Assembly (NCBI GenBank): GCA_027924645.1
Contig: BSBN01000334.1
Coordinates: 434,001 to 498,000, forward strand
DNA from: Cunninghamia lanceolata
Lineage: Eukaryota; Streptophyta; Pinopsida; Cupressales; Cupressaceae
DNA length: 64,000 nt
Direction: 5' to 3'
The notes under the pieces were generated by a model that worked only from the letters and a program-made list of their open reading frames with translations, did no database searches and was not told the origin of the DNA. The position numbers and the translations under genes were made by a program. The stretch's first letter is position 1. Each line of letters begins with the position of its first letter. Shown one piece after another: positions 1-12,064 of the stretch.

Positions 1-590
1 GTAGTATCTTTTTTTATTTTTTTCTTTTTCTTTTTGTTACAGCTTAGTTGGCTAAAAAATAGTTGGTTGAAATATTCATCTATAGAGATGTTTGCAGAAT
101 AGGCATATTAGATGGTAGGATTTAAGCGAAGATCACGCTAATTATGTTTTAGAGTTTAGGTTAAGGGGGTTTAGACTGGTTTTTATTTATTTAATTTATT
201 TTATTTCAAGTATCAGTGAAGTTTGACTTAGGCCCTAGAAGACTAGACTTTATGCCTGCCATTTGCATTAGCTCAAAGGTTTCTAAGCCTTTAAATGCAT
301 CCAAATGTGTATAGACTGCAACCATTGCATTCTGTAGGAGCGCGCACCCCCCTTGAAGTATTTTACCCAACATTATGTGCCTTGTCTAACTCTCCACTTT
401 TCGCATCCATGTTGACCGGAACACTCACAACTATAGCACCTAAGAAACTTTCTCCTCATGTCATTATGTTTTGGAGGATGATCTTATCCTGTTTCAAAGC
501 TCACACTTTAGCACGGACAGGGGAAGAGATGGCAAGGTTAGTGAAACCTCATTTTACACCTGCCAGTTGTAGGAGTCCAGGACAACACTG
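1..590. other. Unassigned sequence with one weak ORF
   Basis: A 98-codon plus-strand ORF at 295-591 has no motif I recognise, and its composition does not look clearly coding. The stretch ends at a G-rich motif that opens the next repeat patch. It may be the edge of an old element. Confidence 0.3.
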
Positions 591-1080
591 AGAGGGGGGG
601 TGAATTAGTGTTGTGTAGATTTTTGCAATTTATTAGAACTTTTAATTTACAAGACTCAGAAAGAGAAAGTCATCAATAAACTATTACACATACATGTACA
701 GGTTTGATAATAAAAATTATGAGCAGGACCACATATAGATAAATCTCAACATAGAAGCAAATACACACATGGAAGCATATCATTAACACAAGAATTACTG
801 GAGTGGAAAACCCTCTCGGGGTAGAAAAACCACTCGAAACTGCCTCACTGGCTTAACTGAAAATCATGCCTCACTGGCAATACAAAATGTATCTAGGAGC
901 ACTAACTCTTTATGGAGCACCAACTCCAATACCAAATAGAAGCACCCACTTCCTACACTGATATACCTCACTGGCAAACAATTAGGTCTCACTGACCTAC
1001 AAGCCTCACTGGCTAAAACAAGGCCTCATTGGCAAACCAATCCCCATCATCAAAACATAAAATAAGGTGTGCAATAAATG
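591..1080. repeat. CCTCACTGGC mini-repeat patch next to a G7 motif
   Basis: A run of seven G followed by TGAATTAGT sits at 592-607. The decamer CCTCACTGGC follows at 843, 869, 966 and 1003, with one-base variants near 986 and 1023. Spacing is irregular (about 20-90 bp), so this is not a simple tandem array. Comparable G-run motifs occur at ends of plant LTR elements in my experience, but no LTR partner is visible here. Confidence 0.5.
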
Positions 1081-3880
1081 ATTGTAACACAATCTAATTT
1101 GCACCATTTCATAACATTCTTTTCTAAATTTGTATATCTCTGTTCAATTACATACAACCTGATTTGCATTGTAATTGCATATTGTCTTTCTGATAATCTT
1201 GTCAATCTATGTATCTGTATTTGATACTGTCAGTTCATCATTAATCTGCAGAACATTACTCACACTATATGTATTCAATCTCTCATCATATGTATATTTC
1301 ATTTCTATCTTTCAAGACCTATCATCAGTGCACCTGAAAAACAATTTTATACAGATTGAATAACCTTTCACCTGCATAGAAAAATCTTTTCATATTCCTT
1401 GATATTCTTGCATTTTTTAAATCTGACCTCTTCAATCTTCAAAACCAAAATCCCATTCATATTCCCTCTTAGAGATGAAAAAAAGACCTTTCAACTTCTT
1501 TCTCATAAAGAACTTACAACAAATCCTGAACCAAACAAATTACATCCCTGCAAAAAATCAATTTCTTTTCAATTTTCTTTTTGAATATTCTTTTTGTATT
1601 CTCCAATCTGCAAAGAATAAATCATGAAAAATTTGTTCAAGAATCTCCAACCCTTTCTCCTTCTCTGTAAAAAAATATATTCTGTGATTGCAAAATAAAA
1701 AAATAGTCTTCAATAAAATTTGTCTTCATCAAACCTTTCATCTCCTTCTCAAAAATTTTGTTCATCTTCACTGCAAAAATGATCCTTTAAAATTTTCATA
1801 TTTTACATCTCAAACAAATCATCTGAAAAAAAATAAATCTCCTTCCAAGCTTTTACATACAAAACTATTGAGCTTCTTCTTCTTCACAATCAAATCAAAA
1901 AATATCTCCAAGAATATTATCATTTCCATTTTATTTGATGGAAGAAAATAAACTTTCTAGTTGTAAAGCATTCCATCCAATGGATGTCTTTTTCTTAGAA
2001 GGAAACTTTTAAAATCACTAAATTCCTTCTAATGTCGAGCTCCCTTAAAAATCAATTTAATGTCTTAAATAAAACGGAGATCTTCTTCTTTTTAATCGGG
2101 CTTAAAAAAAAATTCCCTAAACTGCCTTTAGTTAAAATGCTAAGTATAGACTTTCAAAGACTATCATATAGCAGTGACACTTAAATGAACGTCAATGTTA
2201 ATACACACAAGTCGGAGGCAATTTGAACAGTGACCATAGATAATGCATTTCGCGCTCTTCAAGTTTTAAACAGGATCGTTGATTGAGTTTGGCGCCCCGC
2301 GGTCATAAGGATATACTAATGATATCGGTAAAGGACTGTGAAGGGGCCGGTTACAGAATGAAGTAGAATCCCTTTAGCAGGTAAGGTTTAAGTGATATAA
2401 CCTACAACTACAGGTCACTTCCTTGTTAAAACAAAAAGTGCATTTGATGAGTGACGGTTATGTGAGATTTTTAAAGACACCTAAACAACAAAGAGGACCT
2501 TCATAAATACCATTGCTACTTTGCCATTGTAGCACTTCAAAATAGATCTGAGTTCTCTGCTACCATTCCAACACATGAACCCCATTAAGTAAAACATGAA
2601 GAATGTCAACAACATCACAAAGAAAATGATTAACATTTTATGTTCATCCTCCTGATCCTCCAAACACATGAAGTTTTGAATACCATGAATATTATTATTT
2701 GATTACCACTGCAACTTTGTCATTCTATCATCATGACATTCAGAGACTATAAAACCTTGAAGAGAAAGCATCCTAAACCTTTGTGTCATCATGAAGAATA
2801 ATAATTGAAATCCATGACAAACTATATTACAACCAATATGATGAACTAAAACATAATCCTCTGATTGAGATCAACATAGCATCAAGAACCTTTCTATTAG
2901 AATGTACTTGCATCGACTTGTGCTTCACTGCAATTCAACTGATCTACATTGCTCTTGCATTACTGAAGCATGTGAATTTTGTCATCTATCTTTCTATATT
3001 CAATAAACCTTATCACTAACTCCAACATCTGTATAGATCATTTCATTGCTCTGTCTTGATATTATGTCATAAACTTATCTTTGTTCCAACCTTGATGACC
3101 AAGCATTCACACTGACCAAGCTCTTGATTAGTGACCTTCAGATGTTTACTAGTATCAACCCAAGATCCTGCAAGACCTTTTTGACATCAATGACAATCTG
3201 ACACCATCACCAGTAGCATTTGCTTAAAGAGTCCTAAAAGTTGTTTCAACAAGTCAATTTAGCAGAAAACTGTAGTCTTCTCTTCATGACGTGCCACTTA
3301 TGAGACTTTATGCGTAACTGTTCATGTACCGCCCTATACTTCCCTTTAGGCATAGGCAAAGAGGCCGTGGGCAAGATCAAGGTATCTGGCTTTTAACCAC
3401 TAGTTGTATTGCTTAAAAGTTCTTTAGCCATTATAATAATTGTTTATGTGCAAATCATGCAGTCGATGCATTCCTTGAGGTGACCACCCTTAGATGCATT
3501 TTGTCAGACATTTTAAGTACCTCGTCTGTGTTTTGATGGGTGACTAAACCCTGTTTCCAAACTCCCTCATTTGCAAGCCCAAAATACAGATCTGCAATTA
3601 TTGAAGATTAGTCTATATATATTATACCCAATTGATAAATATTGTAGGTAATAAATTTGTCTTAATCTGGGTCATCATAATAGATTTGCATAGTACATGG
3701 CTATCCTTTGACTTTAACTTTTCAATAGATGGCTTGAAATCTTTTGAGAAACTTGAAATTTTACATTGATTGTTGTATATAGAAAGTCACATATAGTTTG
3801 AAGACTTGCAACTAAAATAGATAGATGTCTCAAGTTGTATAAATAACACTATTGACTCTTTTATTGTTTTTTCTTTTTTT
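1081..3880. other. AT-rich DNA without recognisable features
   Basis: I see no convincing coding region, RNA gene or repeat. Short ORFs on both strands (for example 1175-1363, 1688-1951, 2481-2669) are Phe/Leu/Lys-rich translations of AT-rich DNA and show no motif. Confidence 0.4.
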
Positions 3881-4335
3881 TTGTGTTGTGTTTTTTTTTT
3901 GAAACTGTGCAAGTGGATGTTGATGGGTGTCTGTCCTTGCGTAATCTTTTTGTCATGCCATTTCCTCGTGGCGAGGTGTAGATTAGACGTGAGTCTCGTG
4001 TCTAGCTTATGTGGGTAATCTGTGTTTTTGTTTGAGACCTTGTCTTTGTGTGCTTGGCCATACTTGTTGTGGTTCCATGAGCTCCTCTCTCTGTAGCTCG
4101 GGGGTTGCCTAGGGTGCAATGGACATCCATTGCGCTCGACAATGGCAATATGGTTGGGAGGTGGGCAACATCCCCCATTGGCCCCATTCTTGCGCTCTAT
4201 TGAAGACTTGGCGAGATCACCATCCTGTGACATTTTGACGTACTCTTGTGGCTCACTATGTCGTTGGGCACATCGATTGTATTTATTTTGTTGTTGTTTA
4301 TTCTTTAATCAATGAAAATTAGTTGTCGGGGTGGG
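3881..4335. other. GC-richer islet, possible element tail
   Basis: After a poly-T tract (3,876-3,900) the composition becomes clearly richer in G and C than both flanks, up to about 4,335. Overlapping short ORFs exist on both strands (148 codons on the minus strand) but none has a recognisable motif. It could be the remnant end of a retroelement; this is a guess from composition only. Confidence 0.25.
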
Positions 4336-4439
4336 AGCTTCCATGTTGGGGAGTTAGCCTCTACTTGTAAATGTAACTTATTTTATCACCATATTTTGGC
4401 TTAACCCTTGCTCTTTATAAAGGAGACCTAATATTGGCT

Positions 4440-5060
4440 AACTTTAGTTAGGTTTAAAATTGTTTATGTTGAATGATGGATTTCTCATACTTTTCATTTG
4501 AAGTTTTCATGCTATGCTTTAGAGATGGGAATTCTAATATTAAGACTATATGACCTTCACAACACATGTATGTCAGTATGGTTATATTTGTATCTCATCT
4601 ACTTTCTATTGAATTATCATTAATGTAAGTTGTACTCTTGTTGTTAAGGAAATCAATTATTGGTTATAACTTCTTTCATGTCTAACTTGTCCATCCTTGA
4701 TGATGGTATCCTTGTGCTATAATTTCGATACTATGCCTTGTGTTAGAAGTGGAATCAAGATTTTGGGTCTTGACATTTTCATAAAGCTCTTGTATGTGGA
4801 TTGAACCACGTTGTATCTCACCTACTCATGTATGTTTCATCTTAACTAGAGATGGATTAATGTGTTTAACTGTTACTTGTTAAAATATTTGATTAATATG
4901 GTAAATGTATTTGATTGTATCCTTATGTTTATGTCTGTACATTGTGGTCCTCATACTTCCACTTTTCATTTTATGCTATGCTCTAGAGTTGGATCCAAAA
5001 GTTTATTTCTAGAATTCTCACACTCGTGTATGTTTGAATGATCATTATGCTATCCCACCT
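4440..5060. repeat. Degenerate repeats of about 230 bp
   Basis: Three blocks share the words CTATGC, then AGA(G/A)(A/T)TGG or a near variant, then a (C/T)TC(A/G)(C/T)A-type block and GTATGT. They begin near 4,507, 4,725 and 4,970. Similarity is weak and many indels separate them. I see no coding potential. Confidence 0.35.
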
Positions 5061-5264
5061 TCTTGTAAATATTGTACCTTAGCTACTGGTGCTAGGTTGT
5101 AAAAGTTTCTCCCTCCTCTAGTGTTATTCTTTTGTGTTTTTCAATCATTTAAGTTGTTCTTACTTGGTGTACGTCCATCTGTCAAGGCATCGTTGCTGTT
5201 GTGCTGCACCTTGGTTGCCTTCCTCGCCTTATGCAACGGGGTCTTAGGGATAGGTAGAAAAGTT

Positions 5265-5360
5265 TTTGGTGGTTCATGTCATGACCACATAGGCAATGTG
5301 GGCATGACATGTGGTCTTCTCGTGTCATGACCACTCGGTAAAAGTGGGCATGACACCGGA
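5265..5360. repeat. Short imperfect inverted and direct repeat
   Basis: GTCATGACCAC occurs at about 5,276 and 5,323, each followed 20-30 bp later by GTGGGCATGACA. Each pair can fold as a hairpin with GTCATG.CCAC against GTGG.CATGAC, and the two pairs are direct repeats of each other. Function is unknown. Confidence 0.5.
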
Positions 5361-8259
5361 CAACAAAATGCTTTTTAACTAGTTGATATTTTGATGATCA
5401 TTTTTTGCCTAATCCACCACCTTTTTTGGTTTTTTAATGTAGAAGAACTAAATTGCATGTTTTTAGATAGAATTTGATTGATTAGACTAATAGTTTCATG
5501 TTTCATATTGTTTCAATGTTAATTTAAATGTTTTTAGATTGAATTTGATGATATATGTTTGTTTTTTCCTTAATTTTCACTAATTCTATTTGAGTTATAT
5601 AGAATTCAACATTGAATACAAAGGAATTTGCCAAAAAGATCAATTTTTTGAGGATTTTGAAGCTAAATTTTTTAGGATTGGGCAACTCGAATCTAGAAAT
5701 CTAAGGTATGTTCTTTAAATATATTTGTTTACTTCATTTTATGATTATGTTAAAGCATGAAATCTCATGTTATAGGACAATCATGAGGGAAGTCAGAGGA
5801 TTATCATTTTGACAAGTTAAATTATCATGAGAAAGTGAATTATCACATGTTGCTATTATCTTGGTTCAAACACTAACCTAAACAATTAGAAGGATACTTT
5901 AAAGGAAACAATCAAGACTAAATGACAAGTCAATTAATCTCAAATCCATCCAAAAAGATTTTCATGATACTATATAAACATATCTAGGTGGTCTTAAAAG
6001 GATATTCATATATGGTAGGGAAGATTATTGTGAACTAAAAGATAACCATACATGTCATTGGCATAGTTATTAGGACAATTATAATCACAATGAGGTTGTC
6101 TTGAATAGATAGTGGCTTGTTAAGGAGTTATTAGATAGTTAAGGACGATAGAGTATTGATGTTGGTGGGTTCATGTACTACAGTATAGTCAAGGAGGGTA
6201 TGATGTCGTTGGGACAGTCTTGAGTAAAGCCTCCTTGCATGATAATATAACTAGTCCTTTGTGATGTACCTAAATGTCTATGAGGGTGATAAAGTTTTAG
6301 GGTGGAGAAAGGATAATATAATTGTCTAAGTTTCCCAAGACTATGACAGTCCAGAAATATACATATGATCTACACATGTTCCCTTATACATTGCATGTTA
6401 AATCCATGGCAGTGGACAGTAAGTTCATGATTTTCACAAAGCTAAGAATCCTTCCACAATTAGTATAAGCTACCTTTTAAGTCATTGTCATGATCAAAGC
6501 CTATACTATCATAGTTTCATCAAGTTGGCATTAACCTCTTATTGCACATTTTAGGGTTAACTAGATGATTTATGAAGCATCAAAGACACCATTAGAAAAA
6601 TCACAAGAATACATAAAACTCTCCTAAGAACACTCACAATCACTAAAAGTGGAACTATCTAAGTTAAAAAGTCATCATTATGTGCATTAATAGAATTAGA
6701 ATTGAATTAAAATATGATATACATGAATTTGTTGTATCTTGATTAGTTAACCCTAAAGAATTTTAAACATTGTCAAAATTGTAAGTACACATCCCTGATT
6801 CTTGTTCTTGTTAATGTGGAAGTGAACCATGACCTTTAGAAACAACGTCATGACATTCAAGACTCTTTTGTACTCTCTCAATTTGAACGATGTCATTGAT
6901 ACCTCCCTATAAAAAAGTATTATCATTCTCTCTAATGTAACCAGTTGTATCTACATAAAATTTTGCAATCTGATTGATGCTACAAATTTGATATAATTGG
7001 TCCTCATTTAGTAATGAGTTGTCACTATCATCCTTTTGGATATTTACCTCTAAAAAATAGTTTGAGTTTCTTTTATTGGACCTATACTAGATAAGTTCTT
7101 TGTTGTTTGAGTACCCTATAAATTTTTTTGACTTCCATCTCTAGGTTTCTCCAAGAAATCAGACTAGTTAGGCTACAATAAACTCTATATTTTAGTCTTT
7201 TTATCATCATATAACTCAGTCAAAAGATCACCAATAACTCTGTCATCATAATTAGCCTTAAAATTACTCCTTTCTCGATGATTTCACTCCTTGGCTATCA
7301 TGAATAGCTAATTCAAACTATAATTGATGCTCTTTGTGTTCACCATGTTTTTCTTCAATTCTTGCATAATAAAGCTAGTTTCTAATGCTAGTTAGTATTT
7401 TGTCTCTTAACATTTCAAACATATCTATTGAAGGCAAGGAGTCCTGATTAGTGTCTTACCACTTAGACCAATTGTCACATCATGCTAGTCAAATGAAGGA
7501 TATTCTCCTAACTTTTGAAGATAATTCAAAGCAAGCTCAGTCCTTATAATGGTAATATACTTAGCTTGTTTGTCATAACAATCATTATGTTGATTATTCA
7601 CTATGCTTCTAACATCATCACTGTGTTCCTTGTCATGAAGTCCATTGGTTTTTTCTTCATTACCTTTGTGATCATTACTCCCATGACCTTGATTGACAAT
7701 AGATTGCTAATTTGAGATGAATTCATACTTGTCTTCATGAGCTACTCTAACTAATTTACCACCTACAATCTAAGAATTTGGGTTGTCCTAACATACTGCT
7801 AGGTCTAGTTTTACCATGTGAGTCTCCATTTGGAATGGTTGGTCCATCACAATGTGCTTGTCATAACTCTCCTTAGTGCTAGTGACTTTTATCTTGTCTT
7901 GAGTAGGTGTATCCATGGGAGGTTAAGAAAGCGTGTTTGAGAAGATATGTTAAGAAAATGTGGAAATAACCTAGAGATTGTGTCTACCACCATTTGTAAA
8001 TTAACATCAACAATCAACATGTGCTCATCTATGTCATCAAGAACATCTAGGCCTAGACTGTCATTACACATTTCACTTCTAATCTAATCATGTCAAAATC
8101 AACAAGTTTGGAGTCATCATATATGTTGATTATTCATATGCTAATTTCTATTTGTTAATTATTCATTAGTCATCATATGCTGATTTCTACATGTTGATTA
8201 TTCATTATGCTTCTAACATTATCATTGTCTTATTTATGATGCATATAGAAATCATCATC
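5361..8259. other. AT-rich DNA without recognisable genes
   Basis: Nothing beyond short AT-driven ORFs. One short stretch (about 5,600-5,705) could be read as an exon-like open segment followed by a GTATGT donor-like site, but I cannot identify it. CATCAT/TCATGACA words are frequent between 6.8 and 8.2 kb. Confidence 0.4.
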
Positions 8260-9521
8260 ATGCCAAGGAAACGAGCAAAGACTCAAACACCAAAAGAGCG
8301 TGAAGCTGAGAATGAGAGGAAAAGAGAAAGAATGAGGTGAATTTGCGAAAGTAGGGAATTTTCAACCATACAAGAAGACATTCCACCATTGCCAATTGAA
8401 GAGGAACATGCCACATCTAATCAAACTAAGAGAGAGATGGAATTGGCAGCATAAAGGGAACAAATGCAAAACCTTCATTCAACAAGGAAATTGAATCTCA
8501 AAGTTGGAGGCACTCCATTGTCCATAGGTCAAGTTGAAGGAACACCATCATTATCTTCTCAAATTGGAGGCACTCCATCTTTCACAGGTGAAGTTGAAGG
8601 TACATCTTCACTGTCTTCTCAAGTTGGTGGTACACCATCATTCACGCATCAATTTGAAGGTACACCATATACTCCATCTCAACTTCAAGCCTTTTCATCT
8701 TTTTCATCTCCAATTGAAGGTACCTCATATATCACATCTCAAGTAAATATTGAAGAAATTCCTAATGTTGAGTCAACTTTACCAATGAAAATGCCTCCTA
8801 GAATTTTGCATAGAAAACCTAAGTTTCTAATTGATATCGATGAGAATGTTTTGAAGCCCATGCAGGATAAGATTCCCAAGCATACTTGCCAAAGATATGC
8901 CAATAAGATATGAAAATCATTCTTTGAGAACTTAAATGAAACTGGAAGATGTCAACTATTTGTTGAATTGATGAGAAATCTAAAATTCAGGCCCATTATG
9001 AAGATTATTGGCCTAAGAACATCAAATGCTTCAAGTGAAAAATCAATTGTAAAGAATCTAATGAGTGCATATGAGAGTGCGGGTTCCACCTCACGTACCA
9101 AGGATAGTAATGCCACATGACATGTCATTATGTCAACAATAGTAAGCCAACAAATAAAGAAAACTCACCTCATTATAAAGACAAGTCAAGCATTGAAAAT
9201 AAGTAGAAAACTCTAATGAGATCCGTTGGAAGACGTGAAAGAGTTTAGGATCCAAATATCAATGAATTGTGGGCATTCTCAGGGAGACTCCCACGAAAAG
9301 ACAAAGTTGTTGTTGAAGCCTTAAGATCCCTCATCGAAGAATTTTGGAAAAATAACACAAGGGTATCTCCTAATGCAAGAGATGTTGTAAGAAGGAGAAT
9401 TGGTTGTCGAAAGCATGAGCCACATCCAAAGCATTTGTTGGATGTGACTCAAACACAATTTTTCAAGAAATATCAAAAGATGTATTCTCAAGTCAAAATT
9501 AGTCAAATGTATTTTGAAATG

Positions 9522-9654
9522 GTAAAGTCTTTTTAGGTCAGAATAAATCACACATGCACAACTTTTTGTTGTAGAGTACATATTGAGTTTTCTAATCATT
9601 ATGATGTTTTATAGATATGTATGTGTAAAATTACATACTAATGATGTTTTGCAG
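9522..9654 (+). other. Intron in the transposase pseudogene
   Basis: The donor is GTAAAG at 9522 and the acceptor TTTTGCAG ends at 9654. The intron lies exactly between codons in phase 0, and removing it joins YFEM to ECNIKC. The interior is AT-rich and has stops in frame. Confidence 0.6.
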
Positions 9655-10683
9655 GAGTGTAATATAAAGTGTCCACTTAGACCTCAAAGAGATTTCATAT
9701 CGAGCATCTTATGTGAAAGAGTGGATGGTCAATTATTCCACAATAGCTTATGCTTGGATGGCACGTGTGATCATTGTGGTGGGTTGCAATATTTGCCAAT
9801 TTTTGAACATATGGAGAACACACATGCAATTGGAAATGAGCTAGTAAGTTTTGGCAAATATAAGACAGTGGCATACAGTCTAAAAGATGGCAAAGAAGAA
9901 AAAAGGTGTGAATTGGTCATTCAAAATATTCCAGTGTATAAGTTTATCTCTATTTTTTGAGATAATATAGTTTACGAGTATGCAAAGCATACCCATAGAG
10001 CTCGATGGTTGGACTTACAATTCAAGTTATGCAAGGACACATTTCCACTTGGTACTATCATTTCAGTTGTTGACTTTATAGAGAACTACACACTACAGCC
10101 ACAAAATGAGGTGCAATCGCAGTATTACAACTCTAGGCAAGTTGGTATATTTGTGCAAATACCATTCATTCATGCAGAAGATAGTACAGAGGACAACATG
10201 AAGATCTTGAGGGAATATCATTTTTATATCAGTGATGATCGCACACATTCTATGGAGTTCATGCAAGGTTGTTTTCAGATGTTCTATCGTGATTTGGCTA
10301 GCATGAGCATGTCATTTCATCAACATATCATATGGTCAGATAATTGTGCATCACAATTCAAGAAATCGTGGATGTTCTATTGGTTGAGAAGGATGCATAA
10401 GATGAATGGTGTTCAACATATGTGAAATTTTTGTGAGGTCGTGCATGGAAAGGGGGAGCATGATAGTGCAAGAGCATGTATCAAAAGAGCATTGGCACAA
10501 GAAGAGTTGAAGTACAAAGACAATGCAAAGTTGACAGATGTGAGATCTATTGTCAAATGGTGTAATGCTACAATGGGTCCAGGTAATGAAGGTAAGTCTA
10601 CAGTTTGTAGATATTTTTGGTTGGTTGATAATACTAACATTGCAAAATATGAGGACTATTGTACATTGACAGGATTGAGTGAG

Positions 10684-10688
10684 CTACA
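10684..10688. repeat. Target-site duplication CTACA, left copy
   Basis: CTACA immediately precedes the TGTTG terminus of the left LTR. The same five bases follow the right LTR at 29950-29954. A five-base duplication is what Ty3/gypsy integrases usually make. Confidence 0.9.
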
Positions 10689-12064
10689 TGTTGATGAAAG
10701 CTTTTACACACTCACAACATAGTTAAAATTCACAAAAGAACCTTAGCTATCTTGGAAGTTATGCAGAATTAACTAGTAATTATCAATCTCAAGTTTCTGT
10801 ATGGTCAGTTCTTGACCTTGTGGATAATTCAGTAGGTTGATGTGAAGCGGTTATATTCAAGGGGCCTTACACAAATTTAAGTAATTGATGACTTACTGGA
10901 CCTCAAATTATGGAAATTGTTACAAATATCAACAAAGTATTCATTCTTTTGCATACATTCATTATTATACCACAAATCTTTGCATGAATTTCTATAAAAC
11001 AAACTTTACCTTTCAAATTTATATGAAAATTGTCAAAGATCACTGTAATTCCTCATTCTTTACTCAAATGTATGACAATTTCCTTTAGATTTTGCGTTTA
11101 AGCTAATTATTTATCAATTGTTGGAGAAAAGTTAGAAAAAAACTCAAATTAAAATACCATTCCATACAGGATCTAAATGTTCTGTTACTCACGTATTAAA
11201 GAATACAATAATTTGAACAATTCAACACAATCAAATCTACAAATGTAAAGTCTTGAGCATTTTCATGAACATACATAGGAGATTGCAATATTTCAAAGAA
11301 CAATACGTCAAGTAAAAATCAAAATCAAAAAGCACTCTGTAATAGATACAGAATTCTAAGTTTACCTTTATTCGAAGTATAAAGTCATACAAAATTTATA
11401 ATGTAATAATAACTTCTGTTTCATTGATCCAAATTACCAGAAAACTTACAAACGTTTTCACAGATACACAAAGGAGATAGGACATTCCACATACTCCTTA
11501 AATTAGACACATGCGACCTCCTCTCTAAAACTAAAAGAAATGTCTTCTCTATTGCAACACTTAACAATTACAACTTACAACTAAAATTCAAAATCCCTGT
11601 GTAATATGATACAAGTAGCAGAGCTTCTTATATAGACTTTAAAGCTTCTTCATGCTATGATTACAAAATCAAATCAATGGTCAGCATTCAAATCTTCTAG
11701 ATCAATGGTAGGAATCATTTCCTAACTGTTCGCAAAATATCTCAATGGTATCTTTACTCGACTCAAAGGATGCCTTTAGAATCTTTTCAAAATAAAAGAT
11801 ACCCGCTGACTTCTTCCTATTTGTTGACTTTCAACCGATGATATTCTCCAAGCACATCTTTACTTAACATATCTTCTCTTTGATAAATTTTTACTCCTTC
11901 AAGTACTCTACAATATTACTTGTCACTCCCTTGATGAAAGTACGATCACCCTCATGACTTTTTGTCCATGTAAACTCCTGTGTTTTGACTCCCTCTTTCA
12001 ACTTCTTCTCTTCTGTTACCACATCTTTACCATTTTTCTGATACTTTTTTATCTTAGCATTCAT

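Larger units (their letters stand above)
8260..10688 (+). pseudogene. Decayed DDE-type DNA transposase, 5' part
   Basis: The ATG at 8260 opens a basic N-terminus (MPRKRAKTQTPKEREAEN), similar to the TPxEREAxxxRKRxRR repeats seen in several transposable-element proteins. A spacer with repeated VEGTPSxSSQ units follows (8,500-8,740). Reading continues in one frame past stops at 8338, 8452 and 8911, then shifts frame near 9.2 kb. An intron at 9522-9654 separates YFEM from ECNIKCP. The next exon stays in one frame to 10,688 despite TGA at 9958 and 10423. Motifs in order are VVDFIENYT, QNEVQSQYY, HFYISDDRTH, IIWSDNCASQFK and EVVHGKGEHDSARACIKRAL. I recognise this as an uncharacterised transposase-like family with D-F-xEN, SDxCxSQFK and HGKGxHD blocks, but cannot name its superfamily. 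The gene is interrupted at 10,688 by a retrotransposon and continues at 29,955. Confidence 0.7.

Noticed and set aside
3787..4233. 148-codon minus-strand ORF
   Set aside because: Overlapped by ORFs on both strands, no motif, composition driven by a local GC-rich patch and a poly-T tract.
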